Source: Flexilinea sp. (GTDB lineage: Bacteria > Chloroflexota > Anaerolineae > Anaerolineales > Anaerolineaceae). From it: a DNA stretch of 64,000 bases. This document shows, piece by piece, positions 1 to 10,464 of this stretch; the stretch's first letter is position 1; each line of letters opens with the position of its first letter. The stretch lies in contig JAPKMT010000002.1 of assembly GCA_026645735.1 (NCBI GenBank), positions 1 to 64,000 of the forward strand, written 5' to 3'. The position numbers and the translations under genes were made by a program. Under the pieces are notes generated by a model. That model did no database searches. It worked only from the letters and a program-made list of their open reading frames with translations, and had not been told where the DNA came from.

Positions 1-674
1 CTGTCATAGATTTCTTTGTTATTTGTCGCAATGACACCACCGAAAGCCATACCGCCTATCGGTTTGGTCGCAGCCGTGCTGAAAGCAACCGCATCTGCAT
101 AAAAACCAAGGGGGGAACCATAATCTGTTGAACAAGTAGACAAAGCAGCATCTTCAAGAATTTTTATTCCGTAGCGATCAGCAATCGGACGCAAACGTTT
201 CACATCTGCAGGGTTACCAAACAAGCTGATAGCGAGAATGGCTTTTGTTTTATCAGTAATCAAAGCTTCAACCTTATCCACATCGATATTGTAGTCGTTT
301 TCTCTGATATCACATAAGACCACATCCGCACCACAGACTTCAATAGCGTTTGTGTCAGCCATATCTGAATTGGCTGCCGTTATAACCTCATCACCGCGTC
401 CTACACCAATCGCGTGCAGGCCAACAGAAAGAGATGCTGATCCGCTCGAAACTGCAGCGGCATAAGAATAACCTCGCCATGCGCAGAATGCTTTTTCGAA
501 TCTTTCAACGATTTCAAAATTCTTCTCGAATCCGCCAAATAAAATTGGTTCGACCGCCGCCATCAATTCATCTTGAATTTGCTCATGAAATTTATAGAGC
601 CGATTTCGTGGTACAACCCAATTGGAACCTTGACGCTTCAAGGAATCTGGTTTCTCGTTTCCAATGTTAGTCAT
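1..674 (-). CDS. DegT/DnrJ/EryC1/StrS-family PLP aminotransferase, partial (C-terminus beyond window edge)
   Basis: Own translation of the minus strand from ATG at 674: MTNIGNEKPDSLKRQGSNWVVPRNRLYKFHEQIQDELMAAVEPILFGGFEKN...AAAVSSGSASLSVGLHAIGVGRGDEVI...; typical N-terminal half of the DegT family. Absent from the ORF track because it runs off the window. Confidence 0.8.
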   Translation of the reverse strand, partial: MTNIGNEKPDSLKRQGSNWVVPRNRLYKFHEQIQDELMAAVEPILFGGFEKNFEIVERFEKAFCAWRGYSYAAAVSSGSASLSVGLHAIGVGRGDEVITAANSDMADTNAIEVCGADVVLCDIRENDYNIDVDKVEALITDKTKAILAISLFGNPADVKRLRPIADRYGIKILEDAALSTCSTDYGSPLGFYADAVAFSTAATKPIGGMAFGGVIATNNKEIYD

Positions 675-2097
675 TAGAGAATATTCCCAATTCCTTTAAT
701 GCTTGTGCACCACCGTCCAGGTTTTCGAGTTTCATTGCTGCGTAAGAAGGTGAGTAGACCACGCCTTTACCTCCAGCGTTATAGGTTGCCAAAACACTTC
801 TTCGGACAATATCAGGTGTACAAACAGCTTGATTTGCCGCACTACGCGGTGCGTCAACACCTATGCCCATATAAACAGGGACTTTTCCATTTACACCGCG
901 AACTGCATCCGCACATTGTCCATAGACATATGTATCCGGATCGAGTCCTTTCTCGAAGATCTGATCCCACGGGGCTTCCTTCAAACCAAGAAACTTGTAC
1001 ATAATTGGGGTCATTTCTTCTGGAGCAATATCACGTAGGATTGATTTATGCAGATTTGTCATTTCGTTGCGATAGATACCACCTGACTGGTGTTGATAGG
1101 TGATCGGTTTTACCCAATCTGACCATGTTGCCATCTCTGCCCATGGCCATTGAGCCTTGCGGAGTGGATTGAAATGGTTGCGATTCCAAACATTTAAACC
1201 AAATTCAAGCTCACTATTGCACCATTTTGTAATCCCATAGAGCTCTCGATCCATATCTTTGTTACGTTCTACCCAATATCGCTCCCAGAGCATTACTTCC
1301 GGATAATAATACAGTACGCGCATAAATTCAATGAGCGCTCCATCAACAAATGTCTCACCCGCACGTGCGCGTTGAGCAACTTCAAAAAGCTTTCCAAATG
1401 CTTCACGAACACGTTCGACATCGATACCACGTTCAATCGCTTCATGACGGCAATGCGGACAAAAACAATTCGCTGCGTTCCCTGAAAGGATATTATCAAT
1501 CGGGCTGCGTCGTTCGTTGCACCACATAATACCATCGATATCATAATTGCGAGCATAATCTTCGATGATCGAATGCCACCAGCTGCGATAGCCGGGGTTG
1601 TTGATACACGGTTCCTGTCCCACACGACCAAACTGGTCAACTTCCAACATCTGTGGCATATTGGGGATAAAGACATTGTTCGCCGAACCATGTCCAGCAT
1701 ACTTAAAGAGAGGTTCCATAACTTCAGGGTAAATTTTCATACCACGTTTTCGAGCTTCTGGAATCACTTTTTCAAGAACATCCTCACCAGCTAACTGGTC
1801 ATCCTTTGTCTGGAAGTTCGTAACCATTGTATTTTTGTAGAATTCCGCATGTTCTTTGATATAAGAACCGCCCTTCAATTCATAGTCCGGAGCTTGTACA
1901 CCATGATCCGGCCAACCATCAAATTTCCAATTGATACTGCGGCCAACTTTCAAACCAAGCCACGACAGTGTACCTACCAACAATGTATTAATTCCAAATC
2001 GATTTTCGAAGCTGTCAAGCATCGGAATTACACCTTCATCTAACACATTGAATGGACTGATTTGGATTCCCACAAACTTTTCACTTTTATTTGCCAT
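667..2097 (-). CDS. Putative TIM-barrel glycoside-hydrolase-like protein with CxCxxC motif
   Basis: ORF 667..2121; AAGGAG ribosome-binding site precedes ATG at 2097 (MANKSEKF...). Motifs DGIMWCNERRSP and CFCPHC resemble hypothetical glycoside hydrolase-like TIM barrels. Confidence 0.55.
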   Translation of the reverse strand: MANKSEKFVGIQISPFNVLDEGVIPMLDSFENRFGINTLLVGTLSWLGLKVGRSINWKFDGWPDHGVQAPDYELKGGSYIKEHAEFYKNTMVTNFQTKDDQLAGEDVLEKVIPEARKRGMKIYPEVMEPLFKYAGHGSANNVFIPNMPQMLEVDQFGRVGQEPCINNPGYRSWWHSIIEDYARNYDIDGIMWCNERRSPIDNILSGNAANCFCPHCRHEAIERGIDVERVREAFGKLFEVAQRARAGETFVDGALIEFMRVLYYYPEVMLWERYWVERNKDMDRELYGITKWCNSELEFGLNVWNRNHFNPLRKAQWPWAEMATWSDWVKPITYQHQSGGIYRNEMTNLHKSILRDIAPEEMTPIMYKFLGLKEAPWDQIFEKGLDPDTYVYGQCADAVRGVNGKVPVYMGIGVDAPRSAANQAVCTPDIVRRSVLATYNAGGKGVVYSPSYAAMKLENLDGGAQALKELGIFSND

Positions 2098-2126
2098 AAA
2101 TTCTCCTTGAGTAATAATCACACTGA

Positions 2127-3221
2127 TTAATCAATCCAGCGTGACGGAATTCCGTTTCGTTTATAAAAATCATACATTTCGATGCGATTTCCTGAGAGCG
2201 AGGATTCAATGCATGCAAGCGTTAAACCCAATGTTTTAAGATGATCCCTACCCGATGTTATCAATGGCTTTCTGCCATTGACTGCGTCAGAGAATTCATT
2301 AATTAAGCCATAAGTATCATCAATAAATGCAATGCAATAAGGGATATCCACTTGTGTCCAAGGTTCAACATCTGAACTGTACTTAAAATTTGGACCTGTC
2401 ATTGATAATTCTGGAATCATAGTCGATGAATACAGTTGTTCAAATTGATGACATTGGCGCAATGTCCCTTCAGAAAAATCAGTTCTCCATTCATACTGTA
2501 AACGATTGCAGCCTGAAGTCCAGGTACCGATATAATTCGCACGAAAACCATTGCGGAAATGCAACAGCGCAGAAACGCAACAATCATCATCATAAGTGCT
2601 CCACATCGGCCGCCAGGTGTCTGCAGAAACACTGATCACATCATCAGCGTAGCAATAACGCATCAGATCAAGATGATGAACGGATTGCTCAAGTAACATA
2701 GGTTGTTTCATAGACAACGGATACTTATTCAAATCTTTGCGATTGCCATTTCGATTGCGAATATAAGTAAAATGCCCATATCCTGGAGTTCCTAAGACTT
2801 TCTCCTGAACCATTTTTCGATAGACTTGTGTCACAGAAAGATATCGGAAGTTCATTCCCGCCATAAGCTGCAAACCGGCATTATCAGCCAGACGAACCAT
2901 CTCAATGCATTCTTCTAAGTTTTCAGAAAGTGGCTTTTCACAAATGACATGACATCCATGCGATATTGCAGTTTTTACTTCTTCGAAATGAACTTCAGGA
3001 GGAGTGACTAAAACAACTGCATCCGCCTTAACTGAGGAAAAAGCTTCCTCAAGTGTTGCAAAACATGGTGTTGAATCGCCCCATTCCGCCACTTGTTTCT
3101 GCGCTAACGCTACTCTGGAACGGACATAGGCGACAACTTCGGTATCCGGATGTTTTTTAATTACTTCCGCCCATTGGACACCACGCACACCCAGTCCAAC
3201 CTGAATAATTTTTATCGACAT
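2127..3221 (-). CDS. Gfo/Idh/MocA family oxidoreductase
   Basis: N-terminal Rossmann GLGVRG and the HVICEKPLSEN motif typical of the family. Confidence 0.85.
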   Translation of the reverse strand: MSIKIIQVGLGVRGVQWAEVIKKHPDTEVVAYVRSRVALAQKQVAEWGDSTPCFATLEEAFSSVKADAVVLVTPPEVHFEEVKTAISHGCHVICEKPLSENLEECIEMVRLADNAGLQLMAGMNFRYLSVTQVYRKMVQEKVLGTPGYGHFTYIRNRNGNRKDLNKYPLSMKQPMLLEQSVHHLDLMRYCYADDVISVSADTWRPMWSTYDDDCCVSALLHFRNGFRANYIGTWTSGCNRLQYEWRTDFSEGTLRQCHQFEQLYSSTMIPELSMTGPNFKYSSDVEPWTQVDIPYCIAFIDDTYGLINEFSDAVNGRKPLITSGRDHLKTLGLTLACIESSLSGNRIEMYDFYKRNGIPSRWID

Positions 3222-3245
3222 ACTATTTTTTCTTAATCCTTTCGC

Positions 3246-4262
3246 TCAATTTTTCGACGTTGTGTTCAAAAATTTATTGAGGGGTATGATTTTCTTGGTT
3301 GCAGAAGCTTCGTAACAGGCCAGGCAGACTGCCAGGCTATGCAATCCATCTGCCATCGTAATCCAAGGCGAACGATCCTCACGGATTGCCGCCGCGAATT
3401 CTTGTATCTGCTTTTGAAAGGGATTATCCTTGATGGTCTTTTCTTCATACACAGTATCATGACCGTTATAGTAGAAGGATTCGCCTGTTGTAACACGCAG
3501 CATCGCATCCGTTCCATAGATATCCATGGATCGAGTCTTATTGATCATCATGTAATCTGTATTTCCTGCGGTAAGCGAATCGATGACGCCATTTTCAAAA
3601 TAAAGCGTACAAATCGCTGCCTTTTCCGTTCCATGGCCAATTTCTGATGGAATCGTTTCACAATATACTTCTTTAACACGTGAATTGAGCAGCCATGAAG
3701 TCCAGTCGAAATCATGAATTGCTCCGTACATCAAAACGCCGCCTCCTGATAATTCTTTTTCATAAACCCATGAGGGAATATGTGTTCCGCCAGTAATCCC
3801 GAAAAAGTCCATCACCAGATACGGATTACCCAGACGTCCTTCCAGGATACATTTTTTTGCAGACTGCAATTCCTGGCGAAAACGATGGACATGGCTGATG
3901 CTTACCTTGACATTATTTTTTTTGCACGCTTCGGCAATTTTATATGCATCTTCAATGTTTGTAGCTACCGGTTTTTCAAGCAACAGATTGAAGCCCTGGT
4001 TGACAACATTGAGCGCTTGTTCGCAATGTAATGAATGTGGCGTAGCAACAATCACAACATCCATTTTTTCTTTTTTCAACATTTCCAAATAATCGGTATA
4101 AACCGCCGCGTTCGATGGTTTGGCTAATGTCTCGGCTCTTTCCCTGACGATATCCGACACTGCAGTCAGTTTTATTCCGTTACCAGCAATAGCTATTCCA
4201 TTTGCATGAGAAAGGCCAACTTTATTCGCGCCGATTAATCCAACCCTGATCTCTTCCTTCAT
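3246..4262 (-). CDS. Gfo/Idh/MocA family oxidoreductase
   Basis: MKEEIRVGLIGANKVG... and NLLLEKPVATN motif; GGAGAAATAAA upstream of ATG at 4262. Confidence 0.85.
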   Translation of the reverse strand: MKEEIRVGLIGANKVGLSHANGIAIAGNGIKLTAVSDIVRERAETLAKPSNAAVYTDYLEMLKKEKMDVVIVATPHSLHCEQALNVVNQGFNLLLEKPVATNIEDAYKIAEACKKNNVKVSISHVHRFRQELQSAKKCILEGRLGNPYLVMDFFGITGGTHIPSWVYEKELSGGGVLMYGAIHDFDWTSWLLNSRVKEVYCETIPSEIGHGTEKAAICTLYFENGVIDSLTAGNTDYMMINKTRSMDIYGTDAMLRVTTGESFYYNGHDTVYEEKTIKDNPFQKQIQEFAAAIREDRSPWITMADGLHSLAVCLACYEASATKKIIPLNKFLNTTSKN

Positions 4263-4263
4263 T

Positions 4264-5532
4264 TTATTTCTCCATAATTTTTGTTTTTTTAAATCCAGTA
4301 ATAATATGTCCATCTTTAATAACCATTTCAATATTGTCTTTGTCCTGAAGAACTTTTATATCTTGAATGGGGTCTTTTCGAAGGACAACCAAATCCGCTA
4401 ATAATCCTTCCTTAATATCTCCAGCACAATCACCCATGCCCACATTTTCCGCAGCCAGTTTTGTTGCGGAAAGCAGAGCCAGCTTATTCGATAATCCGGC
4501 TCGTGTTAAAGCTTCCATTTCATATGCGACACCGCCATGTGGAACATAAGGCATTCCAGCATCAGAACCGGTTGATATTTTTACACCTATCGAAGAAGCC
4601 CTTTGAACTTCGTCATACATAATGCTTCGCAGATTGTCCAGCCAGGCTTGACTCATAGAAGATCTTCCAGGTACTTTTGCAGGAGATCGAAACTCTGGAG
4701 AAAGGGTTGGCGTCAAATAAGTTCCTTTTGCTGCCATTTTTTCGAACTGTTTGTCAGTGTAGAAACGACCATGTTCCAAGGAGTCAATTCCAGCCTCAAT
4801 CGCGTTATCAACCGCTTCACCACCATGGCTATGCCCAACGACTTTCCTCATGTTAAGATGGGCAAAATCACAAATAGCATGCAACATCGCTTCTGTCATT
4901 TCAGGAGCGTACGTCTTGTTAAAATGTCTTACGGGTTCGCTGTAGGAGACGTTGATCTTTATGACATCCGATCCGTCCAGTATACATTGACGCACTGCTT
5001 TAACGGCTTCTTCCGGTGTATCAGCAATAACACCCATATTTGCAATGGAATCATATGGAATGTTGTTACGAATATAGCGGGATCCGTCCATATGCCCGGC
5101 AGTTGTTGTTATTGCGTGTCCCCCGGCAATGATTCGAGAACCAATAAACAAGCCTGCATTAATCACATCGCGAGCACAAATATCAGCGAAATCCCGTGAC
5201 CCGACGTCTCGGACGGTTGTGACGCCATTCAGCAGGCTTTTTTGAGCATTTTCTAGCGCTTGTAAACTCAGGTCACCAGGTTGTGTCGTAACAGGGTCAA
5301 GCGCCCAGGATTCATCAGGGCGGCCTTGATGGGATAAGTGAACGTGTGTATCAATAAGTCCGGGTATAACAATGCTATTTCGAAATTTTGCAATCACACT
5401 ACCACTATTGGGTTCCCAATCAAGATCGTTATATACGATCGTTTGGATTCTTTCATTTTCAATCTCAATCCAAACATCCTTTTTCACTTCCCCATCGATG
5501 AACGCTTTTCCTGTATAAAACCATTTACTCAT
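4264..5532 (-). CDS. Metal-dependent amidohydrolase (imidazolonepropionase/prolidase-like)
   Basis: DTHVHL, IKINVS, GHSHGG, EHGRF and GSDAGMP metal-ligand motifs. Confidence 0.85.
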   Translation of the reverse strand: MSKWFYTGKAFIDGEVKKDVWIEIENERIQTIVYNDLDWEPNSGSVIAKFRNSIVIPGLIDTHVHLSHQGRPDESWALDPVTTQPGDLSLQALENAQKSLLNGVTTVRDVGSRDFADICARDVINAGLFIGSRIIAGGHAITTTAGHMDGSRYIRNNIPYDSIANMGVIADTPEEAVKAVRQCILDGSDVIKINVSYSEPVRHFNKTYAPEMTEAMLHAICDFAHLNMRKVVGHSHGGEAVDNAIEAGIDSLEHGRFYTDKQFEKMAAKGTYLTPTLSPEFRSPAKVPGRSSMSQAWLDNLRSIMYDEVQRASSIGVKISTGSDAGMPYVPHGGVAYEMEALTRAGLSNKLALLSATKLAAENVGMGDCAGDIKEGLLADLVVLRKDPIQDIKVLQDKDNIEMVIKDGHIITGFKKTKIMEK

Positions 5533-5583
5533 GACCACATTTCCTTTTTTTCAGTCCTTAATACCCCTAAGAAAAGCTTAGGA

Positions 5584-6822
5584 TTATTGAATTCTCTGAC
5601 CTTCTTTCATAATCAAATCAAAGTTCTCTTTGTCTTTTAGAACTGTGACGTCATTCAATGGATTCTTATTCAGGATCAACAAATCAGCATAGAGGCCAGC
5701 TTTGATAGACCCCGTAGTATCTGAAATTCCCAGATTTTCCGCTGCGTAGGTTGTTGCAGCCAAAATAGATTTTATCGAGGAGAGTCCGGCTTTTGAAATT
5801 TCCTCAATTTCGTAAGCCGTTTGCCCATGTTCAACAAATGCCATCCCTGCATCAGAACCGGCAGTTATTTTTACGCCGATGGCATCCGCCCGCTTAACCG
5901 CATCATACATAACATTTCGCGCTTTCCTTGTCCATTCTACGTCCGTCGGTTTACGCTTTTTACTTTCCAGGGGAGGTCTTGCATCCGGGGAAAGTGTCGG
6001 GGTAAGATAGATACTTTTTTCTGCCATTTTTTCCATTTGGATATCTGTCAGAAAACGGCCATGTTCCAATGAATCAATTCCTGCTTCTATCGCATTATCA
6101 ATCGCAATGCCACCATGCGAATGACCGGTTACTCTTCTAATATTAAGATGGGCTAATTCACAAATCGCATCAAGCATTTCTTTCGTCATTTCAGGTGCAT
6201 AAAGGCCATATAGCTTTCTAACCGGCTCGCTGATCGAAACATTGATCTTGATTACATCAGATCCTTCCAATAGACAGCGGCGAACAGCTTTTTGGGCTTC
6301 ACCCGGAGTATCGGCAATAATTCCCATATACGCTATGGATTCATAAGGAATGCCTGGTCGTATGTATCTGGATGAATCCATGTGACCAGCTGTAGTCGTG
6401 ATTGGATGACCTGCAGCAATGATGCGCGACCCAATAAATTTACCTTCATTGATCGCATTTCTGACACAAATATCAGCCAGATCGCGTGACCCTAAGTCAC
6501 GAACTGTTATAACACCATGGCTAAGGCTCTTTTGTGCATTGAACAGAGCCCTCAAGCTTAAGGCTCCAGGAGCCATTGTTACGGGATCCAGTTCCCATGA
6601 CTCATCAGGAAGACCCATATGTACCAAATGTACATGCGTATCGATCAAACCAGGCAGCAAAAATCCTTCAGGATATTTGCAGAGAATAGAACCAACTTCT
6701 GGAATCCAATTTATATTTTGTTGATAAACTGAAGAAATTTTTCCATCACTAATATTGATCCAGATATCTTTTTTCATTCTTGCTTCGATTAACGCATGCC
6801 CGACAAAAAGCCATTCTGACAT
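5584..6822 (-). CDS. Metal-dependent amidohydrolase, tandem paralog of 4264..5532
   Basis: Same motif set (DTHVHL, IKINVS, GHSHGG, EHGRF, GSDAGMA) and long near-identical stretches with the neighbouring gene. Confidence 0.85.
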   Translation of the reverse strand: MSEWLFVGHALIEARMKKDIWINISDGKISSVYQQNINWIPEVGSILCKYPEGFLLPGLIDTHVHLVHMGLPDESWELDPVTMAPGALSLRALFNAQKSLSHGVITVRDLGSRDLADICVRNAINEGKFIGSRIIAAGHPITTTAGHMDSSRYIRPGIPYESIAYMGIIADTPGEAQKAVRRCLLEGSDVIKINVSISEPVRKLYGLYAPEMTKEMLDAICELAHLNIRRVTGHSHGGIAIDNAIEAGIDSLEHGRFLTDIQMEKMAEKSIYLTPTLSPDARPPLESKKRKPTDVEWTRKARNVMYDAVKRADAIGVKITAGSDAGMAFVEHGQTAYEIEEISKAGLSSIKSILAATTYAAENLGISDTTGSIKAGLYADLLILNKNPLNDVTVLKDKENFDLIMKEGQRIQ

Positions 6823-6859
6823 TTTTCCGCCTTATAATTCTTAAGAAAAAAATTAGTGT

Positions 6860-7711
6860 TTACTCATACTTCATTCTTGGGTCCAACGCTGTACGTAATC
6901 CGTCACCAATCAAATTCGAAGACATAACTACAGTTAATACCGCGATTCCAGGAAAAGTGGATATCCACCACGCTTTTTTGAGTGCTTCACGACCCTGAGC
7001 TGTTGCCAAGCCCCATTCTGGTGAGGGTGGCTGTGAACCCATCCCAAGGAAACTCAGACCAGCACCAACAAGAATCGCATTCCCAACCTGTAGCGTCGCG
7101 AGCACGATCAGGGATGAGACAATGTTAGGAAATATATGTTTATAAATAATTCGAAAATCAGTTGCGCCGATAACACGCGATGCCTCTACATAAGTCATTT
7201 CTTTTATTGAGAGAACAGAAGCACGAGTTAATCGCGAAAATTGTGGAACAGTAGAAATACCCACTGCAATCATTACATTTTGAATGCTTGGTCCCAGAGA
7301 GGCAATAATGATTAGAGCTAACAACATTCCAGGAAAAGCCAATAACGCGTCCATAAAACGCATTATTGCCGTATCAATCCATGTGCCGCTGTTATATCCA
7401 GAGATTAATCCGAGAATAATTCCAAAAAAAGAACCGAAAGAAACACTTATTAAACCCAACACCAAAGAAGTTCTTGATCCATACAAGACTCTTGTGAAAA
7501 CATCACGGCCAATAACATCCGTTCCCATGATAAATTCACTTGATGGAGCCAAACGTGCTTTTCCAACACGTTCATATGGATCATAAGGTGCAATAAAGTC
7601 AGTAAATATCGCGATTATTATCCATATCAGCATGATCGTTAATCCCAAAACAGCCCCTTTATTCTTAAGAAACAGATGCACACCAAATTTGAGTCGATCT
7701 TTATTCATCAT
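6860..7711 (-). CDS. Peptide-type ABC transporter permease (DppC-like)
   Basis: Multi-TM protein; APYDPYERVGKARLAPSSEFIMGTDVIGRDVFTRVLYGSR and EAS/ASRVIGATDFRIIYKHIFPN motif. Confidence 0.9.
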   Translation of the reverse strand: MMNKDRLKFGVHLFLKNKGAVLGLTIMLIWIIIAIFTDFIAPYDPYERVGKARLAPSSEFIMGTDVIGRDVFTRVLYGSRTSLVLGLISVSFGSFFGIILGLISGYNSGTWIDTAIMRFMDALLAFPGMLLALIIIASLGPSIQNVMIAVGISTVPQFSRLTRASVLSIKEMTYVEASRVIGATDFRIIYKHIFPNIVSSLIVLATLQVGNAILVGAGLSFLGMGSQPPSPEWGLATAQGREALKKAWWISTFPGIAVLTVVMSSNLIGDGLRTALDPRMKYE

Positions 7712-7732
7712 AATTAATACTCCAAGGTGATT

Positions 7733-8665
7733 TTAGCTATAGCGGATTCTGGGATCAATAAAGCAATAAGAAATATCTACGAGTAAATTCGTACTCATAT
7801 ATACAACAGCCAGGAATAAAATGATTCCTTGTACCAAAGGGTAATCCATCCATAAAACACCATTTACTAATACTTTTCCCAATCCCGGTCGACTAAATAC
7901 TGTTTCAGTAACAACTGCCCCTGCCATCATGCCACCAAATTGAAGGCCAACCATTGTGACAACAGGAATCATGGCATTTTTCATCGCGTGTCCCATAACT
8001 ACAGCTTGTTCTTTTAAACCCTTCGATCTTGCTGTACGAATATAATCTTCGTTCAATATTTCAATCAGTGAAGAACGAGTTAACCGGCTGATAAGTCCAG
8101 CCGAGGATAATCCTAGTGTCAAACCCGGAAGAACAAGAGATCTTAATCCTTCTCCTCCCGCTGAAGGAAACCATTTTACTTCGAAGGAAAATGCAAGAAT
8201 AAGTACAAGTCCTAACCAAAATATCGGCATAGAGATTCCGACATAAGCCAAACCCATTGAAAGAAAGTCAAACCAACTGTCCTTTTTCAAGGCCGCAATA
8301 ATACCAGTTGAAAGCCCAATCGATAAAGAGAAGAATAATCCAACGAGACTTAGTTCAAAAGTTGAAGCAAAAAATTCACCAATCAGTTTCGAAACCGACT
8401 CTCTCATTCTAATCGATTCGCCGAGGTCACCACGAAGCGCTGATGTAATCCAATCAAAGTATTGAACAATGAGAGGATCATTTAGCCCCATAGACTCTGC
8501 TAATTCAGCCCTTCTTTCAGCCGAAATTGCTCCGCCCTCAGCCCCAGCCAGCATTAAGGATATTGGATCGCCAGGCAACAGACGCATAACAAAAAAGATA
8601 ATGATTGAAACCAAAATCAATACCGGTATCATTTGTCCCAATCGTTTTAAGATATAGTTTCGCAT
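7733..8665 (-). CDS. Peptide-type ABC transporter permease (DppB-like)
   Basis: MRNYILKRLGQMIPVLILVSIIIFFVMRLLPGDP; ARSKGLKEQAVVMGHAMKNAMIPV. Confidence 0.9.
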   Translation of the reverse strand: MRNYILKRLGQMIPVLILVSIIIFFVMRLLPGDPISLMLAGAEGGAISAERRAELAESMGLNDPLIVQYFDWITSALRGDLGESIRMRESVSKLIGEFFASTFELSLVGLFFSLSIGLSTGIIAALKKDSWFDFLSMGLAYVGISMPIFWLGLVLILAFSFEVKWFPSAGGEGLRSLVLPGLTLGLSSAGLISRLTRSSLIEILNEDYIRTARSKGLKEQAVVMGHAMKNAMIPVVTMVGLQFGGMMAGAVVTETVFSRPGLGKVLVNGVLWMDYPLVQGIILFLAVVYMSTNLLVDISYCFIDPRIRYS

Positions 8666-8802
8666 AATAATGGCGCTCCTTATATAGACCAAACACGATA
8701 GAAAGTTTTTATATCTATCCGAATTGGTATGCATTTCCTGTCCATATTTGTAGGCTGAAAATGCATACCGTGTCAATTAATTTATTTTCCGGTGATAAAC
8801 TT

Positions 8803-10407
8803 TTATTCTTCGATCCAAGTATTGTTTAAGAACCACCAGTTGCCCTCTGAACCAAGCTGGAAGTTATGGACTGAATTGCTCACTGCATAGAAGTTCGGAG
8901 CACTGACAGTCGGCAACATTCCAACATTCTGCATGATGATTTCTTGAGCTGCCTTTGCGTAAGCGCAGCGTTCTTCGAGAACAGAATTTTCAGCGATCTT
9001 GTTTAGAGCCTCATCGAGTTCAGGAATCTTCAAGCCGCTCCATGCCCATCCACCAGGATAATCGTTTTTGGAATTCCAAACCATATCCAAAACACGCGGA
9101 TCAGGAGTGCGTTGTCGTTCATACATCAAATCAAAATCTTTATTCTGAACCTTTTCAATCTGAATCGGACCAGCAATGACTTCTACTTTAAGATCCACAC
9201 CAATCGGTGCCCACTGAAGTTGAAGAATTTCACCAATACGTGCGCGCTCTTCACCCAGAGCTGAGAAGACAAAAGTTAAAACAGTACCATCCTCAACGCC
9301 TTCAACACCCTTCGCTACACGAAAAGCGCCGCCATCATACACCCAACCAGCAGTTTCAAGCAATTCATTCGCTTTATCAAGATCGTAAGGATACATCTCT
9401 TCAACTCCGTCCCAATAGCAAGGGTGAACTTTGTTCAATGGTCCTTTTTGAGTCAGATAACGGCCATCAAAAACTGATTCATTGATATCGTCCTGATCGG
9501 TTGCATAAAGAAGAGCCTGACGAACTTCAACCTGATTGAGAGGGGCTTTAAGTGTATTGAAGACCCACTGTAAACCGGTACCAGCCTGATAGCCAGTAAG
9601 GAGAGTTGCATCTTCGTTATTTTCATAATCTTCACAGGAAGTCGCCGGAATATCTTGTGCGATATGCGCTTCACCACTATCGACCATATTACCAAGTACA
9701 AGTTGTTCACCTATGTAACGAATTGTAACTTTCTCAAGGTACGCAGGGCCTTCATGGTCATGAATTGGATTCCATCCGCCATAATCTTCCCAGCGTTCAT
9801 ATGAAATGTGATCACCTGCAACTGCACCCTTGTAGATAAACGGACCGGTTCCAATCAAGTGTTTTTCGAAATCCGCAAGGCCATATTTCTCAAATGCGGT
9901 AGGAGACCAAATCGGTAATCGGCGAAGGCCATCCAATAGTGCCGGCCACGGGGAATCATACTTCACAATAAATGTATATTCATCCGGGGTTTCATATCCA
10001 GCAATTGGACCGAGTTCATCTGCCATCTGAACAGAAGCGGTTTCTGGTGCTTTGACTCGTTCAAAGTTCTTCTGCAACGCTTCTGCATTGAATGGCGTTC
10101 CATCCTGGAAAAAGACATCATTACGAAGATGGAAAATCCAACTGAAGCCATCTTCCGCCATTTCCCAGCTTTCAGCAAGACAAGGTAAATATTCACCAGA
10201 AGGGCTAAGAATTAGCAGCGGATCTGCTGAAAACGAGTTAAAAAGCCAAGTGTTCTGATAAGGATCGATATGTCCATCCATAGTACCTGGTTCTTGGCTC
10301 GCGGGGACTGCGATAATAAGTTCACCACCTGATTGCTGTGCAGAGACGGTGACTGGTATTATCATTAGGAAAGATACCAGTAATAAAATAATTGTAAATT
10401 TCTTCAT
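8803..10407 (-). CDS. ABC transporter substrate-binding protein, family 5 (SBP_bac_5)
   Basis: Signal peptide MKKFTIILLLVSFLMIIPVTVSA; SBP_bac_5-type fold sequence (LAESWEMAEDGFSWIFHLRNDVFFQDGTPF). Confidence 0.9.
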   Translation of the reverse strand: MKKFTIILLLVSFLMIIPVTVSAQQSGGELIIAVPASQEPGTMDGHIDPYQNTWLFNSFSADPLLILSPSGEYLPCLAESWEMAEDGFSWIFHLRNDVFFQDGTPFNAEALQKNFERVKAPETASVQMADELGPIAGYETPDEYTFIVKYDSPWPALLDGLRRLPIWSPTAFEKYGLADFEKHLIGTGPFIYKGAVAGDHISYERWEDYGGWNPIHDHEGPAYLEKVTIRYIGEQLVLGNMVDSGEAHIAQDIPATSCEDYENNEDATLLTGYQAGTGLQWVFNTLKAPLNQVEVRQALLYATDQDDINESVFDGRYLTQKGPLNKVHPCYWDGVEEMYPYDLDKANELLETAGWVYDGGAFRVAKGVEGVEDGTVLTFVFSALGEERARIGEILQLQWAPIGVDLKVEVIAGPIQIEKVQNKDFDLMYERQRTPDPRVLDMVWNSKNDYPGGWAWSGLKIPELDEALNKIAENSVLEERCAYAKAAQEIIMQNVGMLPTVSAPNFYAVSNSVHNFQLGSEGNWWFLNNTWIEE

Positions 10408-10464
10408 CCTTTTTCTCCTTCATAATAATTCCGTAATCGCTTACGGTTAGAACAAAAAATATAA

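Noticed and set aside
434-670. ORF 434..670 plus strand
   Set aside because: Antisense to the partial DegT aminotransferase, which has convincing conserved motifs.
699-1038. Plus-strand ORFs opposite the TIM-barrel gene, and the many similar 60-200 aa antisense ORFs in the track (e.g. 4603..5199, 12103..12483, 38049..38609, 55622..56137)
   Set aside because: They lie opposite strongly supported coding genes, have low-complexity or shadow-frame composition and no recognisable domain.
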